DNA of 64,000 nt from Sthenelais limicola (GCA_942159475.1 OW804094.1:16427708-16491707); one strand, 5' to 3'; counted from the stretch's first letter, positions 42,406-53,560 are shown. A program made the numbers and translations. Notes: a model not told the origin generated them from the sequence alone.

Positions 42406-42668
42406 ATTAAATGTACAGCTATGGGCTCCAGTCTTGTTAATGATCAAAGGGAGCAGAGAAAACTGCCATGTCAAAGGGAGACACTGTCTCAATTTGTATC
42501 GTGTTTGTGGGTATTCCTGGTGGCAGGGATTGCTGAAGGGTTTGATCTGAAATGAGGGCCTCAGGTTCGACTCTTATTAAGCTTCTGCACTGATTCAGGT
42601 AATAGGTATACCCTAACACAAGGGCATGAACTGGAAGACCTTGGTTATCAAAGCTTTAGTATCCATTT
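42406..42668. other. No gene seen
   Basis: CAGGTTCGACTC at about 42562 is B-box-like, but no A box accompanies it. Confidence 0.4.
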
Positions 42669-43075
42669 GTGATGTGTTTCATGAAAATGAGTCGTAAGTC
42701 TCAAAGTTGATATTTCTTAAAGTGTTTTTTTCACAAGATCACATTATTGGAATGTTCTGATTTTTGAGGGGTTCATCACTTATAGCTATATCAATTGATG
42801 TATCAAATTTCAGAACAATCCATATAATATATCCTTTCGTTTTAAAGGTCCTCATATGGACTACATTTAGTTACTTTACTGTTTATTAACCCCCTGAAAT
42901 ATTGGAAACTTTTTTTTTCAAAAACAAAATATCAAACTTAAAATCTAGAAATACTTGTTAGATTATTTGATTGTTTACCATCATTGGAATCGGCTTGATC
43001 TCATCTTTTCAAATATAATGGTATCTCAAAATCTATTTTTTGCGACTTGTGACTCATTTTCCTAAAACAGGTCAC
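42669..43075 (+). mobile_element. MITE-B copy with ATTT target duplication
   Basis: Full length, GTGATGTGTTTCATG to CCTAAAACAGGTCAC, ATTT on both sides. Confidence 0.92.
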
Positions 43076-43116
43076 ATTTATAAACTCTTGTCTGTCCTTT
43101 TTTGTCAAAGAAATAT

Positions 43117-43519
43117 GTGATGTGTTCCAGGAAAATAAGTCACAAGACGCAAAATTGATATTTTTCAAAGTGATTTATTCACAAGATCTCTTTATTGAAA
43201 TGCTCTGAATTTTTACAGGGTTTAGCACTTATAGTCATATAAGTCCATGCAATAAATTTCAGCACATTGTATCAAATATATCTTTGCGTTTTGAAGGCCT
43301 TCATACGGGGTATATTTATTTACTGGTAATTACCCATCCAGAAACATTGCAACCTTTTTTTTCAAACATAGAAATATCAAACTAAAAATATAGAAATAGA
43401 TATTAGGTGTCCTAGTATTTATTATCATTGGAATCGACTTGATCTCCTCTTTTCACATATGGTGATATCTCAAAATCTATATTTTGTGACTTATGACTCA
43501 TTTTCCTAAAACGGATCAC
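43117..43519 (+). mobile_element. MITE-B copy next to another MITE-B
   Basis: Full length, GTGATGTGTTCCAGG to CCTAAAACGGATCAC. Flanks are ATAT and ACAT. It lies 41 bp from the previous copy in the same orientation but is a different subtype. Confidence 0.9.
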
Positions 43520-43675
43520 ACATAGAAACATTTAATAGAATGTCAAGTATCATCCAGGGGTTTTGAGTTTTACTAAGTGACACAGTTTGTTGAGTGGTTT
43601 GATCTTTAAAAAGGGTGTCTTAACTTCGGTTCTAATGAAACTTTCACGGATTTTGAACAAGGTACAATACAGGAA

Positions 43676-44029
43676 TTTTAATTTGCATGGCTCACTGCGC
43701 ATGTCTGTTACGTTACAGTGCATCATGGGATGGATTCAGTTCAAATCTGACATACAAACATTTGGCAACATTTTTATCGAAAATTGCAAGAATGTTTTCA
43801 CCAATATCAGAGTTTGTGTAAATGATCTATGAAAACCAAATGCATTAGGGGAAAGATGGAGATTTGTGTTATGGAAGCATGTATGATACATGGACATTGA
43901 CATTTGAATATTGATAAATACTCCATGCTGAATATGACATGTTTTCTATAGATTTTAGACTGTCCCATTAGTCCCATAATTCCATGCGAATCAAGATTCA
44001 ACAAGGCGGCTATGCAAGTCCCTTATTAG
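43676..44029 (+). mobile_element. MITE-C copy
   Basis: TTTTAATTTGCATGGCTCAC to GCAAGTCCCTTATT; the left end has lost the GGGG motif. Confidence 0.85.
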
Positions 44030-44560
44030 TGAATTGTGAAGTGGCATCAGTGTTATGAATGCTTCCCATTTCCAACTTTGAATGGAAGATTTATGTAGGC
44101 ACTAGTTCTCTTGCGAGCCCCTCGTCACAGATATGAACTGTAGTGACAGTCATGGATGGCAGAAAATAATCCCAAAATCTGCATATAAAACATGTCTTGT
44201 GCTCTTACTAGCCGAGCCATCAGACATGCCTATGTCCTGTCAAACTGGCGAATCTCAGGGCTATCACATACACGCATTCCATTGATAAAATATCGATTTG
44301 AAACTCACATTAAGTTCTGTTTATATTTAGTTTGTAGTCCATAAAGTACAAGTATCTAAAGCATTCAACCCTCTTCAATCAAAGCATTGATCAAAGAGAA
44401 ATGTTGATGTCTTCGGTAAGTTTCGTCCTTTTCTGGACGACCTTTTCAGTGGCGAGCAGCTACCAGTTTTGCCTCCATTCTGAGGGGAAACAATTGTGTT
44501 GTAACAAAGGGTTGAGGACACGTATTCAACGAGTGTGATAACAACAACAGGGCCTTACAG

Positions 44561-44585
44561 TTTCCCGCCATCCTGAGGCGGGAAA
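44561..44585. promoter_or_regulatory. Paired inverted E2F-like sites
   Basis: TTTCCCGCC (44561-44569) and GGCGGGAAA (44577-44585) are perfect inverted copies 7 bp apart. TTTCCCGCC is the classic E2F/DP site. A third site, GGCGGGAAAA, is at 44875-44884, closely followed by the CRE-like TGACGTCT at 44896-44903. Function is inferred from motifs alone. Confidence 0.4.
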
Positions 44586-45063
44586 ATATAGTCCTTTTTT
44601 ATTTCTGCTCAATTCTATGGCTGCTGCCAAGATTGTGATTGTGGTCGAAGCAGTTGCTAGCTTGCTGCCTGACTGTCCCATCGCATGGGAGTTCTTCTCG
44701 GTAAAAAGATGGAATAGACAGAAGAAATAGAGGAAGATAAAGAAAGAGAAGAAAGAAAGAGAAGAAAGAAAGAGAAGATGGTGTATTCAGAGGCCGAGTG
44801 GTAAGAAGTGAGACAGGCGTGACACCTTTTCTTAGATCTCACACGCGATTGTATTCAGAGGTGAAAATAGAAAAGGCGGGAAAAGGGCGCAACAATGACG
44901 TCTGCCATCATGCGAACGCAGTGCTAGACAGACGGCAGACAGCAGACAGATAGTAAGTATATAGGACACCACCACCCCGCTCCTCCACCTCCTGCCATGT
45001 TTAAAAGATGTCGTTATTCACTCAGCGTCCCCCTCAGCAGACGACTTTGACTTGGCTTTAAGA

Positions 45064-45111
45064 CACGTGACATCCAACAGACCAATGACAGGCCGGCGAA
45101 AAGATCACGTG
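45064..45111. promoter_or_regulatory. Two E-boxes flanking a CCAAT box
   Basis: CACGTG at 45064-45069 and 45106-45111, with CCAAT at 45082-45086 between them. The arrangement is promoter-like, but no transcribed unit can be placed. Confidence 0.3.
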
Positions 45112-45671
45112 ACTTAGAATGACAGATTTGTCTTTCATGACGCGGCGCTTGGGGGAGGGAGGCCACTTTCGCCATGAGCTCCAATCATGCATGTTTAATA
45201 TTTGGGCAAAAAGACCACACAACTTGCCACAATAACATGCAAAGCGATGGAATGGTTTGCCCATGAATAACACATACATTCTGGGTCTGCCATCAGACAT
45301 TTTCTTCTTCCATCATTGACCTTCGAGGTCGTCGCGTGATGGCGCTGCTGGAACAAGATGTGTTTTGTCTCTTGTATAAAATATATAGCGTGCGCTATGG
45401 ATACCGAAACCGAAAGTTAATGCCTGCCTCCCGTGGACATCCCACAATAATATTATTTAACCTGTCTCCTAATCGAGTATAGAGACTGATATCTTCATGA
45501 GAGAGAGGAAACAACGTGTCTAGTGGGAGGGGTTTGGGGGTTGCTATGGGAGTCCAACCCACTACTCTATCAATTGGGGAGCATGAATGTATTATTTGTG
45601 CCATAGTGAATTCAACTACACACATTTCCCAATCAATTTAACGTTCTAGTTGGCAACAAATATTTAATTAT

Positions 45672-45882
45672 AGCTTTCACCAATTGTCTCAAATAATCCA
45701 CATTTCAGACGAAAACGAAGTTCAAAATACAGTTCAACACAACCAAACAGATTGCTAGAATCAATGCAATGCCGAATATTCCCGAATTTACCTAGTATTG
45801 ACCAACCAAATTGCAGCCTAATTGACCAGCATTTACTAAATGTGCACAACTGCCAATTGTACATTTTCTGAAGATCTGACCC
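45672..45882 (-). mobile_element. MITE-A copy, left end missing
   Basis: Minus orientation; begins at GCTTTCACCAATTGTCTC without the inverted repeat and ends CTGAAGATCTGACCC. A four-base repeat (ACCAACCAAA) has expanded inside. Confidence 0.82.
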
Positions 45883-46118
45883 ATATAGCGATACATAATG
45901 CCTCAGTAGGGGGTGGAACAGTGCATAGCTGACAGTGGCAGAAAGGCAATATATATGTGGGGTGTGTATTGATGGATAGGTGCATGAGAGGCAGGGTATA
46001 ATGTATGAGGGCTTAACGTAGCAATAAATGGTAACGCTATCACACTCACACTTGTTGCGTCTTGCATGTGGCAACAAATGAGTTTCTGTCACAATTGGAG
46101 CAATTGTTTTGTTAGAAG
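45883..46118. other. No gene seen
   Basis: Unique-looking. A long minus-strand frame crossing from here into the MITE-A is not a gene. Confidence 0.4.
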
Positions 46119-46132
46119 CGGTATGGGGTTGG

Positions 46133-46354
46133 TGAGTGAGTGAGTGAGACTGGTGGCTTTACGCCCTTATCAACACTTTGAAGTGTTATATCAAGGGCGG
46201 GAGAGCTGAGAGGGAGGCAGTTTATGATCATACCAAGGAAAAAGAGATAGAGAAGAAGGGAGAGAAGAAGGGAGAGAGAGACAGAGAAAAGAGACAGAAA
46301 GGCACTTTAAGGTCTCACCCAGGACCAGGCACTTTAAGGTCTTACCCAGGACCA
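46133..46354 (+). mobile_element. VR element with 14-bp target duplication
   Basis: Flanked by CGGTATGGGGTTGG (46119-46132) and CGGTATGGAGTTGG (46355-46368), one mismatch. Head, hairpin (ACACTTTGAAGTGTTATATC), one core unit, and the terminal motif GGCACTTTAAGGTCTCACCC twice in tandem. Confidence 0.88.
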
Positions 46355-46368
46355 CGGTATGGAGTTGG

Positions 46369-46959
46369 GTTGGGGTAGTGTGTGTGCGTAGGAGCGGGGG
46401 GGGGGTAGGGGGGTTGAAGGCTCAAACACATCTTGCTCACCAAATAAGAAACGTTCAAACCCACAACTGTCCAAGGTATGGCATATTTGATTATGAAGTA
46501 ATCCATACACTTAAGGGTATGTTAGGTATCTTAACTTTAAAATGATATTATTCAATTGGAATGTTATTATGTTGGAGGCAGCCAAGGGTACCAGTGTCTT
46601 GTATATGTTCAAAAATGTATAAATGGGTGATAATTAATAATTAATATAAATATAATTAGGTTGAGCAATGTTACATAACAAAAATCCCTGAAAATACTAT
46701 GAACTTTACTTTGCTTCTTCTAAGCTGATTTATTTACTAATCAGTTCCCTCTCATATGAGTGGTTGATTCCCAGATCATAGATATCTATACCAATGGGCA
46801 TATCTGTCTGGCCTTTGAGTGACACATGAAATATCAAATGTGAGATCAATTGTCAAGACTAAATATCACCACTGCTCTGTTAACAACAAATGCCTTTCCC
46901 CAAACCACTGGTCACTAGTCTATTGAGAAAGTTCCAGCTACTGGCTTCATTAACGCCTA
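46369..46959. other. No gene seen
   Basis: A G run (GGGGGGGGGGTAGGGGGG) at about 46396, then unique AT-rich DNA. Confidence 0.45.
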
Positions 46960-47267
46960 GGTTAGATTTTCAGAAAATGCACAATCGGCAGCTCTACAAA
47001 TTTGGTAACTTCTGTTAAATTAAAAAAATTATAGATAACGGGTATATTAGAGTATGTTTGGTATTGTATTGATTAAGAATATCTCTTTCATTGTGTTAAA
47101 CTGCATTTAGAACGTCACATACTAATTACATTCCTTAATTGATTTATAATATTGCAAATGATGTGGTTAATCACTATTACATTCTATGATATAACATTTT
47201 CACGTAAATTTGGGTTATTTGAAAGAATTGGTGAAGGTGAATTGTACATCTTCTGACGATCTCACCC
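46960..47267 (+). mobile_element. MITE-A copy with an 85-bp insert
   Basis: GGTTAGATTTTCAGAAAATG to TCTGACGATCTCACCC. About 85 bp of AT-rich DNA (ATACTAATTACATTCC to ATGATATAACATTTTC) replaces the usual AACGTCACTTTTCTCTTA region seen in the sister copies at 53688 and 56740. Confidence 0.82.
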
Positions 47268-47379
47268 ACCTGCTCTAGGAATGGGATATTTCATTTCCCT
47301 CCTACTATATCTTAATCGATATTCCTCAGATCCAATTTCCTAGGCAGATATTCATTATAGTAGGCAAACAAATGAAAGC

Positions 47380-47470
47380 ACCAAAGCAATGGCTATATAT
47401 ATACTGGCCTTGACCCAGAGCCATGTCGATATTGTGGGTTCAAGCCCCGCTGTGGGCACCATCACTCCTC
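47380..47470 (+). mobile_element. SINE head fragment
   Basis: AAGCAATGGCTATATATATA, then CATGTCGATATTG, a B box GGGTTCAAGCCCC at about 47437 and GCTGTGGGCACCA. It resembles the SINE at 22212-22530. The A box is poor. Confidence 0.5.
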
Positions 47471-47526
47471 CACCCCATTGCTTGCTCAGCGGGTCATTAA
47501 GGGTCAGATTTTGGATTTGGTTACCA

Positions 47527-47744
47527 AAGTGTCAGATCTTCAGGAAGTGTACAATTTGCCTTCACCAATCCTCTCAAATAACCCACATTTAAGACATATA
47601 TGAAACTTAAAATATAGAAATACTTATTAGGTGTCCTAGTGTTTACTATCATTGGAACCACCTTGATCTCCTCTTTTCAAATATGGTGGTATCTCAAAAT
47701 CCATGTTTTGCGACTTATGACTCATTTTCCTAAAATGGATCACT
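47527..47744. mobile_element. MITE-A / MITE-B fusion
   Basis: 47527-47600 is the left third of a minus-oriented MITE-A (CTTCACCAATCCTCTCAAAT, CCCACATTTAAGAC). It passes without a gap into the right part of a plus MITE-B (GAAACTTAAAATATAGAAAT to TAAAATGGATCAC). Neither element is complete. Confidence 0.82.
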
Positions 47745-48070
47745 AATGCCTTGCCCAAATCCTCTTCCTCCTCTTCGTCATCTTCTCGATTACAAAGGCA
47801 ATCATATTGTTCCATTGCACCCGACTAATGGAACCTTTTGAATATTCCGTATTGCACCTCGTTTGTATGCATAGGATGTTTTTGAGAAGGGACAACATGC
47901 CTGTAAATTTGAACCATGGAACCCTTTCGGAAGTCCCCATCATATTAGGTTCTCCCGGGGACTGGTTTTCTGTAGAAAGAAATGCTTGTAAGAGCGAAGG
48001 CCCATACATGTGTGTGAAGCATAAGGTTGTCTGTTTGACTAGGGTAGTGGAGGTTTTCTATAGCTTTTGA
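47745..48070 (-). pseudogene. Decayed coding-like segment, unidentified
   Basis: On the minus strand an 88-codon open stretch (47743-48009) is preceded by a further open run up to an in-frame stop near 48049. A second minus frame is also open over most of the interval and ends in a run of acidic codons (47755-47785 region). The plus strand holds an 87-codon frame too. The phase change in the middle would suit an old frameshift. I recognise no domain. It may be a mobile-element or gene remnant, or chance. Confidence 0.25.
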
Positions 48071-48095
48071 CAAAGTTTGACAAAGGAGACCTGTA

Positions 48096-48328
48096 GGGTC
48101 AAATCTTCAGAGAATATGCAATTGGCCTTCACCAATCCCCTCAAATAACCCACATTCAAGACGAAAATCAGGTTCAAAATACAGTTCAACATAACCAGAC
48201 TGATTTATTGAATGAATACTATACAGAATACACTCAGATATACTCAGTATTTATCATTTCTCACTCTAATTTAGCAGAATTTTGTGCGATGTGTAGAACT
48301 GTAGATTGTGCATTTTCTGAAAATCGTA
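48096..48328 (-). mobile_element. MITE-A copy
   Basis: Minus orientation, GGGTCAAATCTTCAG to CTGAAAATCGTACCC. Flanks are TGTA and TATA. Confidence 0.88.
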
Positions 48329-48559
48329 CCCTATATGCATCGGTCGATAAAACATAGAAGTTAGGCTGTCCACTAGGGCTGTCCTCCCTCCATAATTTGC
48401 GTTTTTCACCCATAAGCTGTTAAGGCTTGTTAGCCTCGATCTAACCATTCAAGAATATGCAACAAATGCAAACTTCAAGAGAGGGAACTGAATTTATTCC
48501 TTTAAGAATTATCAAGTGTTATACTAGAAAGGTGCTCATTGTAGACATCCCCATCTTAT

Positions 48560-49127
48560 GAGATTGTTAAAAATCGAATTTTTGGTTTAAAGATACTTCA
48601 AAGGTACTTGATTCATTAAATTCTCCACTCCTTTTCCAAAAACGTTCACTATTGTTTGGGCAGACCTATACACATACCAATTTCCTATAAACAAAGATAT
48701 TGTGTCTGAGAGAATCTCCCCTTTCAATGTATCACTATTGAACATAGCCCTAAAACCAGGAACTATCTTTAAAGGCATTTAACATTGGCCCGACCTTAAC
48801 TCCAAGTCCTTACACCAAATGTAATCATCAAAGTAGAGATGCCCTCAGGGGCCTTTTACCCCAAGAACCGCAAGATGAATCTCAGCCTATATCCAAGAAA
48901 CAAAGGCCAGGGCAAAAATGGGACTTCATTACACTACCTTGGGCTTAGCGGCACAGGAAATTACTTCTTTAAAGCTCTGTATGAGTCGACAGGACAGATT
49001 TGAAAAGCATTATCTAAGTGACCAAGCCTTGGGCCCTGTCAAGTCCCCTACCGCTATGGGAAGAGGTCTTAAAATGGAGACACTTTGCAAAAACTTAGCA
49101 AAGTTAAGATCTAATAAAGCAGAATAG
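48560..49127 (+). pseudogene. Decayed coding-like segment, unidentified
   Basis: Codon composition here differs from the AT-rich surroundings. A 69-codon plus-strand frame (48918-49127) ends at TAG; just upstream, two other plus frames are open over about 30-35 codons each (48569-48676 and 48687-48782). The pattern resembles one coding sequence broken by indels and stops. The best-preserved part has a basic C-terminus (residues LCKNLAKLRSNK). I do not recognise the family and cannot exclude chance. Confidence 0.3.
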
Positions 49128-49149
49128 CTTTGCAACTCATTTTTAAGTG

Positions 49150-49800
49150 ACTAAGAGTGCATTGCACTATATACGATTCTGCGATAAACCACTCTTAGGG
49201 GCCTCGTAATATGCCATGTTAGCAAAAGTTGCACTGCACTATATATACGATTATTTTCCGAGAGATCTCTGAGAGACCTCTTACCTCGCTCAAATGCATG
49301 CTTTTCAATGTAAAAACCCTTGTATCATGAAGCCCTCGTAGTCGTAAATTTAAGAGGGTGTTACGAGGCCTATAAGGACACAATCTTATCGTGAATAGTG
49401 CAATGCACCCTGTATACGATTATTCACTTAGACTAGTCTGAGAGTACTCTGAGAGTACTCTGAGAGTACTCTGAGAGACCTCGCACCTCCCTAAATGCAT
49501 GCTTTTCAATGCAAAAACCCTCGTATCATGAAGCCCTCACAGTCGTAAATTTAAAGGGTGTTACGGGGCTTATAAGGACACAATCACATTGTGTATAGTG
49601 AAATGCACTTTTTATACGATTATTTTTTTAGACTAGTCTGAGAGTACTCTGGGAGACCTCTCACCTCGCTCAAATGCATGAGTTCCAATGCAGCAACCCT
49701 CATATCATAAAACCCTCGTATATATAGTCGTAACTTTAAGAGGTTGTTATGAGACCTTTAAGACGAAATAATCTTTTCGTGTATAGTGCAATGCGCCCAA
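49150..49800. repeat. Complex tandem repeat, 170-200-bp units
   Basis: TATACGATTATT recurs at about 49243, 49412 and 49612, with a partial first unit at about 49170. Each unit has CTGAGAGACCTC, CTCAAATGCATGC, TATCATGAAGCCCTCG and GTAAATTTAAG. Unit 2 contains an inner 12-bp array of CTGAGAGTACT in three copies, which explains the length differences. Confidence 0.88.
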
Positions 49801-50226
49801 TGAGATATAACAATACAATCCAAGCAAGGATATCGCATATTTATCTTAAGTGTACCTGTTGCCAATAATCCATTATTGTACAATTACTTTAGATAAAGTT
49901 ACACTATTCCAATTGTTAAACATGTTCTTCTCTGTTTATTTCCAGGTATGTAACTGACTGTCTAGCGTTCGCTTGAAGCCACTTATCTGAAGGTAGTGTA
50001 CACCAATTTGTCATTCACCGCTCCCACTAAAATATGTAGGTATTTAATTACATGAATAATTATGTAAAATGAATTGGAAGAACGCTATGGAAACTGCAGA
50101 TTTTATAGCGTTCTCCTGTGGTGGAGAATAAGATGGAGGAATGAGTATCTACTGCTGCAAAGAGTAAGTTTACTCTTAAAGGATCGGGGCTAAACTGTAA
50201 CCAGTCAGGTACAATATCATATGGCT
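49801..50226. other. No gene seen
   Basis: Unique AT-rich DNA. Confidence 0.45.
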
Positions 50227-50461
50227 GGGTCAGATTTTCAGAAAATGTACAATTCACCATCACCAATTCTCTGAAATGACCCAAATTTCAGTCAAAAATA
50301 CAGTTCAAAATACAGTTCAACCTAACCAAACACATAGCTAGAATCAATGCAATGCCGAATATACTCGGATTTACCTAGTATTGACCAAATTGCAGCCTAA
50401 TTTAGCAGAATTTAATAAATGTGTACAGCTGCCAATTGTACATTTTCTGAAAATCTGACCC
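50227..50461 (-). mobile_element. MITE-A copy
   Basis: Complete minus-oriented copy with common ends; flanks GGCT and AGCT. Confidence 0.9.
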
Positions 50462-50499
50462 AGCTTCTGAACGTAGTATACTACTCTACAATCTAGGAT

Positions 50500-50735
50500 A
50501 AGACCAGAAAGATGGGACTTGTGTCATGGAAACATGTATAACACATATAATTAAAGAATTCATAAATAGTCCATGCAGAACATGGCATGTTTTCTATAAA
50601 TTTTAGACTGTACCATTTGTCCCATAATTCCGTGCTAATCAGGATTCAAAATGGCGGCTATGCAACTCCCCTATTGCAGAGGAACTCAATGGGGTGGAGG
50701 CTTAGAAATGGCGGCTATGCAAATCCCCTATTCCA
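50500..50735 (+). mobile_element. MITE-C right half with repeated end
   Basis: Begins at CAGAAAGATGGGACTTGTGT and ends with two copies of AAATGGCGGCTATGCAA...CCCCTATT separated by GCAGAGGAACTCAATGGGG. The spacer matches the extra tail of the copy at 4282-5218, suggesting a longer variant. Confidence 0.8.
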
Positions 50736-50827
50736 GCTATAGAGCTGTACATAAACTGCCTATGAATTACACATTTGGACCAGAATACCGACCTAGAAAC
50801 ATCCAGTAGCTAACATAAGGATAGAAA

Positions 50828-51065
50828 CCATACAGTGCCTTTCTGCCTCTTTTTCTCTGTCTCTCTCTCCCTTCTTCTCTATCTCTATTTCCTGGGTATG
50901 ATCATAAAGTGCCTTTCTGTCTCTTTTCTCTGTCTCTCTCTCCCTTCTTCTCTATCTCTATTTCCTGGGTGAGATCATAAACTGCCTCCCTCTCAGCTCT
51001 CCCGCCCTTGATATAACCATATTAAATGTGTTGATAAGGGCGTAAAGCAACCAATCTCACTCACT
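50828..51065 (-). mobile_element. VR element with 14-bp target duplication
   Basis: CATAAGGATAGAAA (50814-50827) and CATAAGGATAAAAG (51066-51079) flank it. Reading the minus strand: GTGAGTGAGATTGG, hairpin, two core units, end CACTGTATGG. The usual CCCAGGACCA end is altered. Confidence 0.86.
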
Positions 51066-51298
51066 CATAAGGATAAAAGGAGCATTTCCATGCACAGACA
51101 TACATTTTCCAATACAGCTTCTAGGACGTGTTTGACGATTATGATCTATAGCACAATGGTAACCCCGAGTGGGACCTCTCTGAAACAATTTGCTTTTTTT
51201 CACAATGTTATAAATAATAAATACTTGTGGGCAGAGGGATGATGGAATCTGGTCTCGTCGCCCATCCATCCAGCCTTTAAATAAACATAGACCATTTG

Positions 51299-51705
51299 TG
51301 ATGTCTTCCAGCAAAATGAGTCATAAGTCGCAAAATTGATATTTTCCAAAGTGTTTTTTTCACAAGATCACATTATTGGAATGTTCTAATTTTTGGGAGG
51401 TTTATCACTTATAGCTATATCAATCGATGTATCAAATTTCAGGACAATCTATGTAATATATCCTTTAGTTTTAAAGGTCCTCATCTGGACTACTTTTAGT
51501 TACTTTACTGTTTATTGACCCCAAGAAATAGTGTTAACTTTTTTATTCAAAAATACAAATATCAAACTTAAAATCTAGAAATACTTATTAGATTATTAGA
51601 CTGTTTACTATCATTAGAATCGGCTTGATGTCATCTTTTTAAATATGATGATATCTCAAAATCCATTTTTTGCGACTTATGACTCATTTTCCTGAAACAC
51701 ATCAC
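51299..51705 (+). mobile_element. MITE-B copy with ATTT target duplication
   Basis: Full length, GTGATGTCTTCCAGC to CCTGAAACACATCAC; ATTT at 51295-51298 and 51706-51709. Confidence 0.93.
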
Positions 51706-51913
51706 ATTTCTAGTTTCCTTATTATCTCGTTCTGAGGCCATGCACTCTTAGAAATAGAGGTTGTCTGAGGTTACGGGGATTTTTAAGAGTTGTTTTGCTC
51801 TGAATTTAAATGTTTTTCTTTAGAAAGGTTACCAAGTCTCTTTGTAAGAATGAAGAAATAAAGTAAAATACAGCTGAAGTATTTCAATATGAAACTTATA
51901 TTTATGAATGTAT

Positions 51914-52154
51914 GGGTCAGATCGTCAGAAAATGTACAATTGGCAGCTCTACACATTAAGGAGATTTTGCTAAATTAGGCTGAAACATGATGAATACCGG
52001 GTATATATATATCTGAGTATATTTGGTATCGCATTGATTTAGAGTATCAGTTCTGTTATGGTAAACTGCGTTTTGAAGCTCATTGTTGTCTTAAATGGGG
52101 GTTAATTTAGAGGATTGGTGAAGGTGAATTGTTCATTTGCTGAAAATCTTACCC
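51914..52154 (+). mobile_element. MITE-A copy
   Basis: GGGTCAGATCGTCAG to CTGAAAATCTTACCC. A short TATATA expansion lies in the centre. No exact target duplication. Confidence 0.87.
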
Positions 52155-52369
52155 AAGAGGGCTGAAGAATCAAATGGAGTGATGGTGAAAGGGAGAAAAT
52201 AAACTTAGAAAGCGATAATGACGCTGTAAGAAAAGGAAAATGTAAGCAAGGAAAAAAACAATTTAGGACAAAGGATGTTAGAAAAGAAGGTGACGGGAAA
52301 TAAATCAGAAAACGACGGAAAAATGATGGGAAAATGACACAATAAGAAAGAAACAAGAGGAAAAGGTAT
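52155..52369. other. No gene seen; purine-rich
   Basis: A/G-rich spacer; minus-strand frames here are composition artefacts. Confidence 0.45.
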
Positions 52370-52739
52370 GTGATGTGTTTCAGGAAAATGAGTCACAAAT
52401 CGCAAAAAATACATTTTGAGATATCATCATCTTTGAACAGGTGAGATCAAGCCGATTCTAACGATAGTAACACGTCTAATAAGTATTTCTATATTTTAAG
52501 TTTGATATTTCTCTTTATAGAAAAAGAATTTCCAATTTTTTCTGGATACACAGTTACTAGCAAAGTAACTGAATACTCCAAGGATATATTTAATGAACTT
52601 TCTTGACAGTTGGTTGATGTATTCATACAAACTCAATCTCTAGGCACCCCCCAAAATAACAACATTCCAACAAAGAGATCCTGTAAATAAATCACCTTGA
52701 AAAATATCAATTTTGCGACTTGTGACCCTTTTTCATCAC
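52370..52739 (-). mobile_element. MITE-B copy, right end shortened
   Basis: GTGATGTGTTTCAGG to GACCCTTTTTCATCAC; about ten bases of the right inverted repeat are deleted. Flanks are GTAT and ATAT. Confidence 0.87.
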
Positions 52740-52789
52740 ATATTAGAAGTTCCTGGTTCAGACCATTGCGAGCAACTCTCTACCTTAAT

Positions 52790-53024
52790 GGGTCAGGTCA
52801 CCAGAAAATATACAATCAGTAGCTCTACAAATTTAGTAAATTCTGCTAAATTCGACTGAAAAATGATAAATACTGGGTTTATCTGGGTATATTTGGTATC
52901 GAGTTGACTCAAAGGATGTGTTTGATTATGTTCAACTGTATTTTAAGTCTCATTTTTGTATTAAATTCGGGTTATTTGGGAGCATTTCTGAAAGTGAGTT
53001 GTGCATTTTCTGGAAATTTCACCC
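52790..53024 (+). mobile_element. MITE-A copy, mixed ends
   Basis: Left end GGGTCAGGTCACCAG, right end CTGGAAATTTCACCC of the third type. A long frame running through it into unique DNA (52904-53344) is not a gene. Confidence 0.86.
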
Positions 53025-53560
53025 TGAGCCTGCTATCCACAGTTAACCACGAGGCGCTCAATTTGCTCGTTTTGCCTCGATGCCTCAGAATCAAGACTTC
53101 ACAATGGAAGGGAAGGAAAACTCCTTTTCAATTACCTGAGGCCATATATCAAGCAGGTCTCCACTTTAGCCCTGTGCCTGCCTGTTTATTTCACCATGCC
53201 TCTCTCTCCTCCCCACCTTGCCCTCAGGCTTTTTCCCCCTTTCTAGTTTTGAGAAATCGTTTGGTGATGGCAAGCGGGGGTGTTGGCGGTGTTGGTGTTG
53301 TTGTTGGTGGTGGTGTCATTTCATTAGCTGGATCTATCGCCTGATTAATATCAGACCTTGGGCTTCTTTCATAAAGGCTGGTCTGGCTATCCATTATTGG
53401 CTATTACCACCTTCTGTAAGGGGGTGGGTGATCCATCATAGCCTGGTTTGTGGTAGGTTGGCGGTCCCCTACTCTCGCTCTCTCATACTGGCACTGTTAG
53501 AAAGGGCAATGTGCCGATTTGTGGTCTTTTGTCTCCATCTGGCTGGTCAGGAGGAGGGGT
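53025..53560. other. No gene seen; GT-rich patch
   Basis: GGTGTTGGCGGTGTTGG type repeats at 53277-53320. A 114-codon frame across it is cysteine/tryptophan-rich by composition and has no domain. Confidence 0.45.

Larger units (their letters stand above)
44030..45671. other. MITE-free stretch, promoter-like in parts
   Basis: The longest run in the second half without a recognised element. GC content is visibly higher from 44520 to 45350. Short frames at 45058-45300 and 45395-45625 (minus) start with ATG but have no motif. A purine-rich GAAGAAAGAAAGAGAAG run is at 44735-44780. Confidence 0.5.

Noticed and set aside
45664..46092. 142-codon minus-strand frame
   Set aside because: Its second half is translated MITE-A, and the remainder has no motif.
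52904..53344. 146-codon plus-strand frame
   Set aside because: Starts inside a MITE-A and continues into GT-rich low-complexity sequence.
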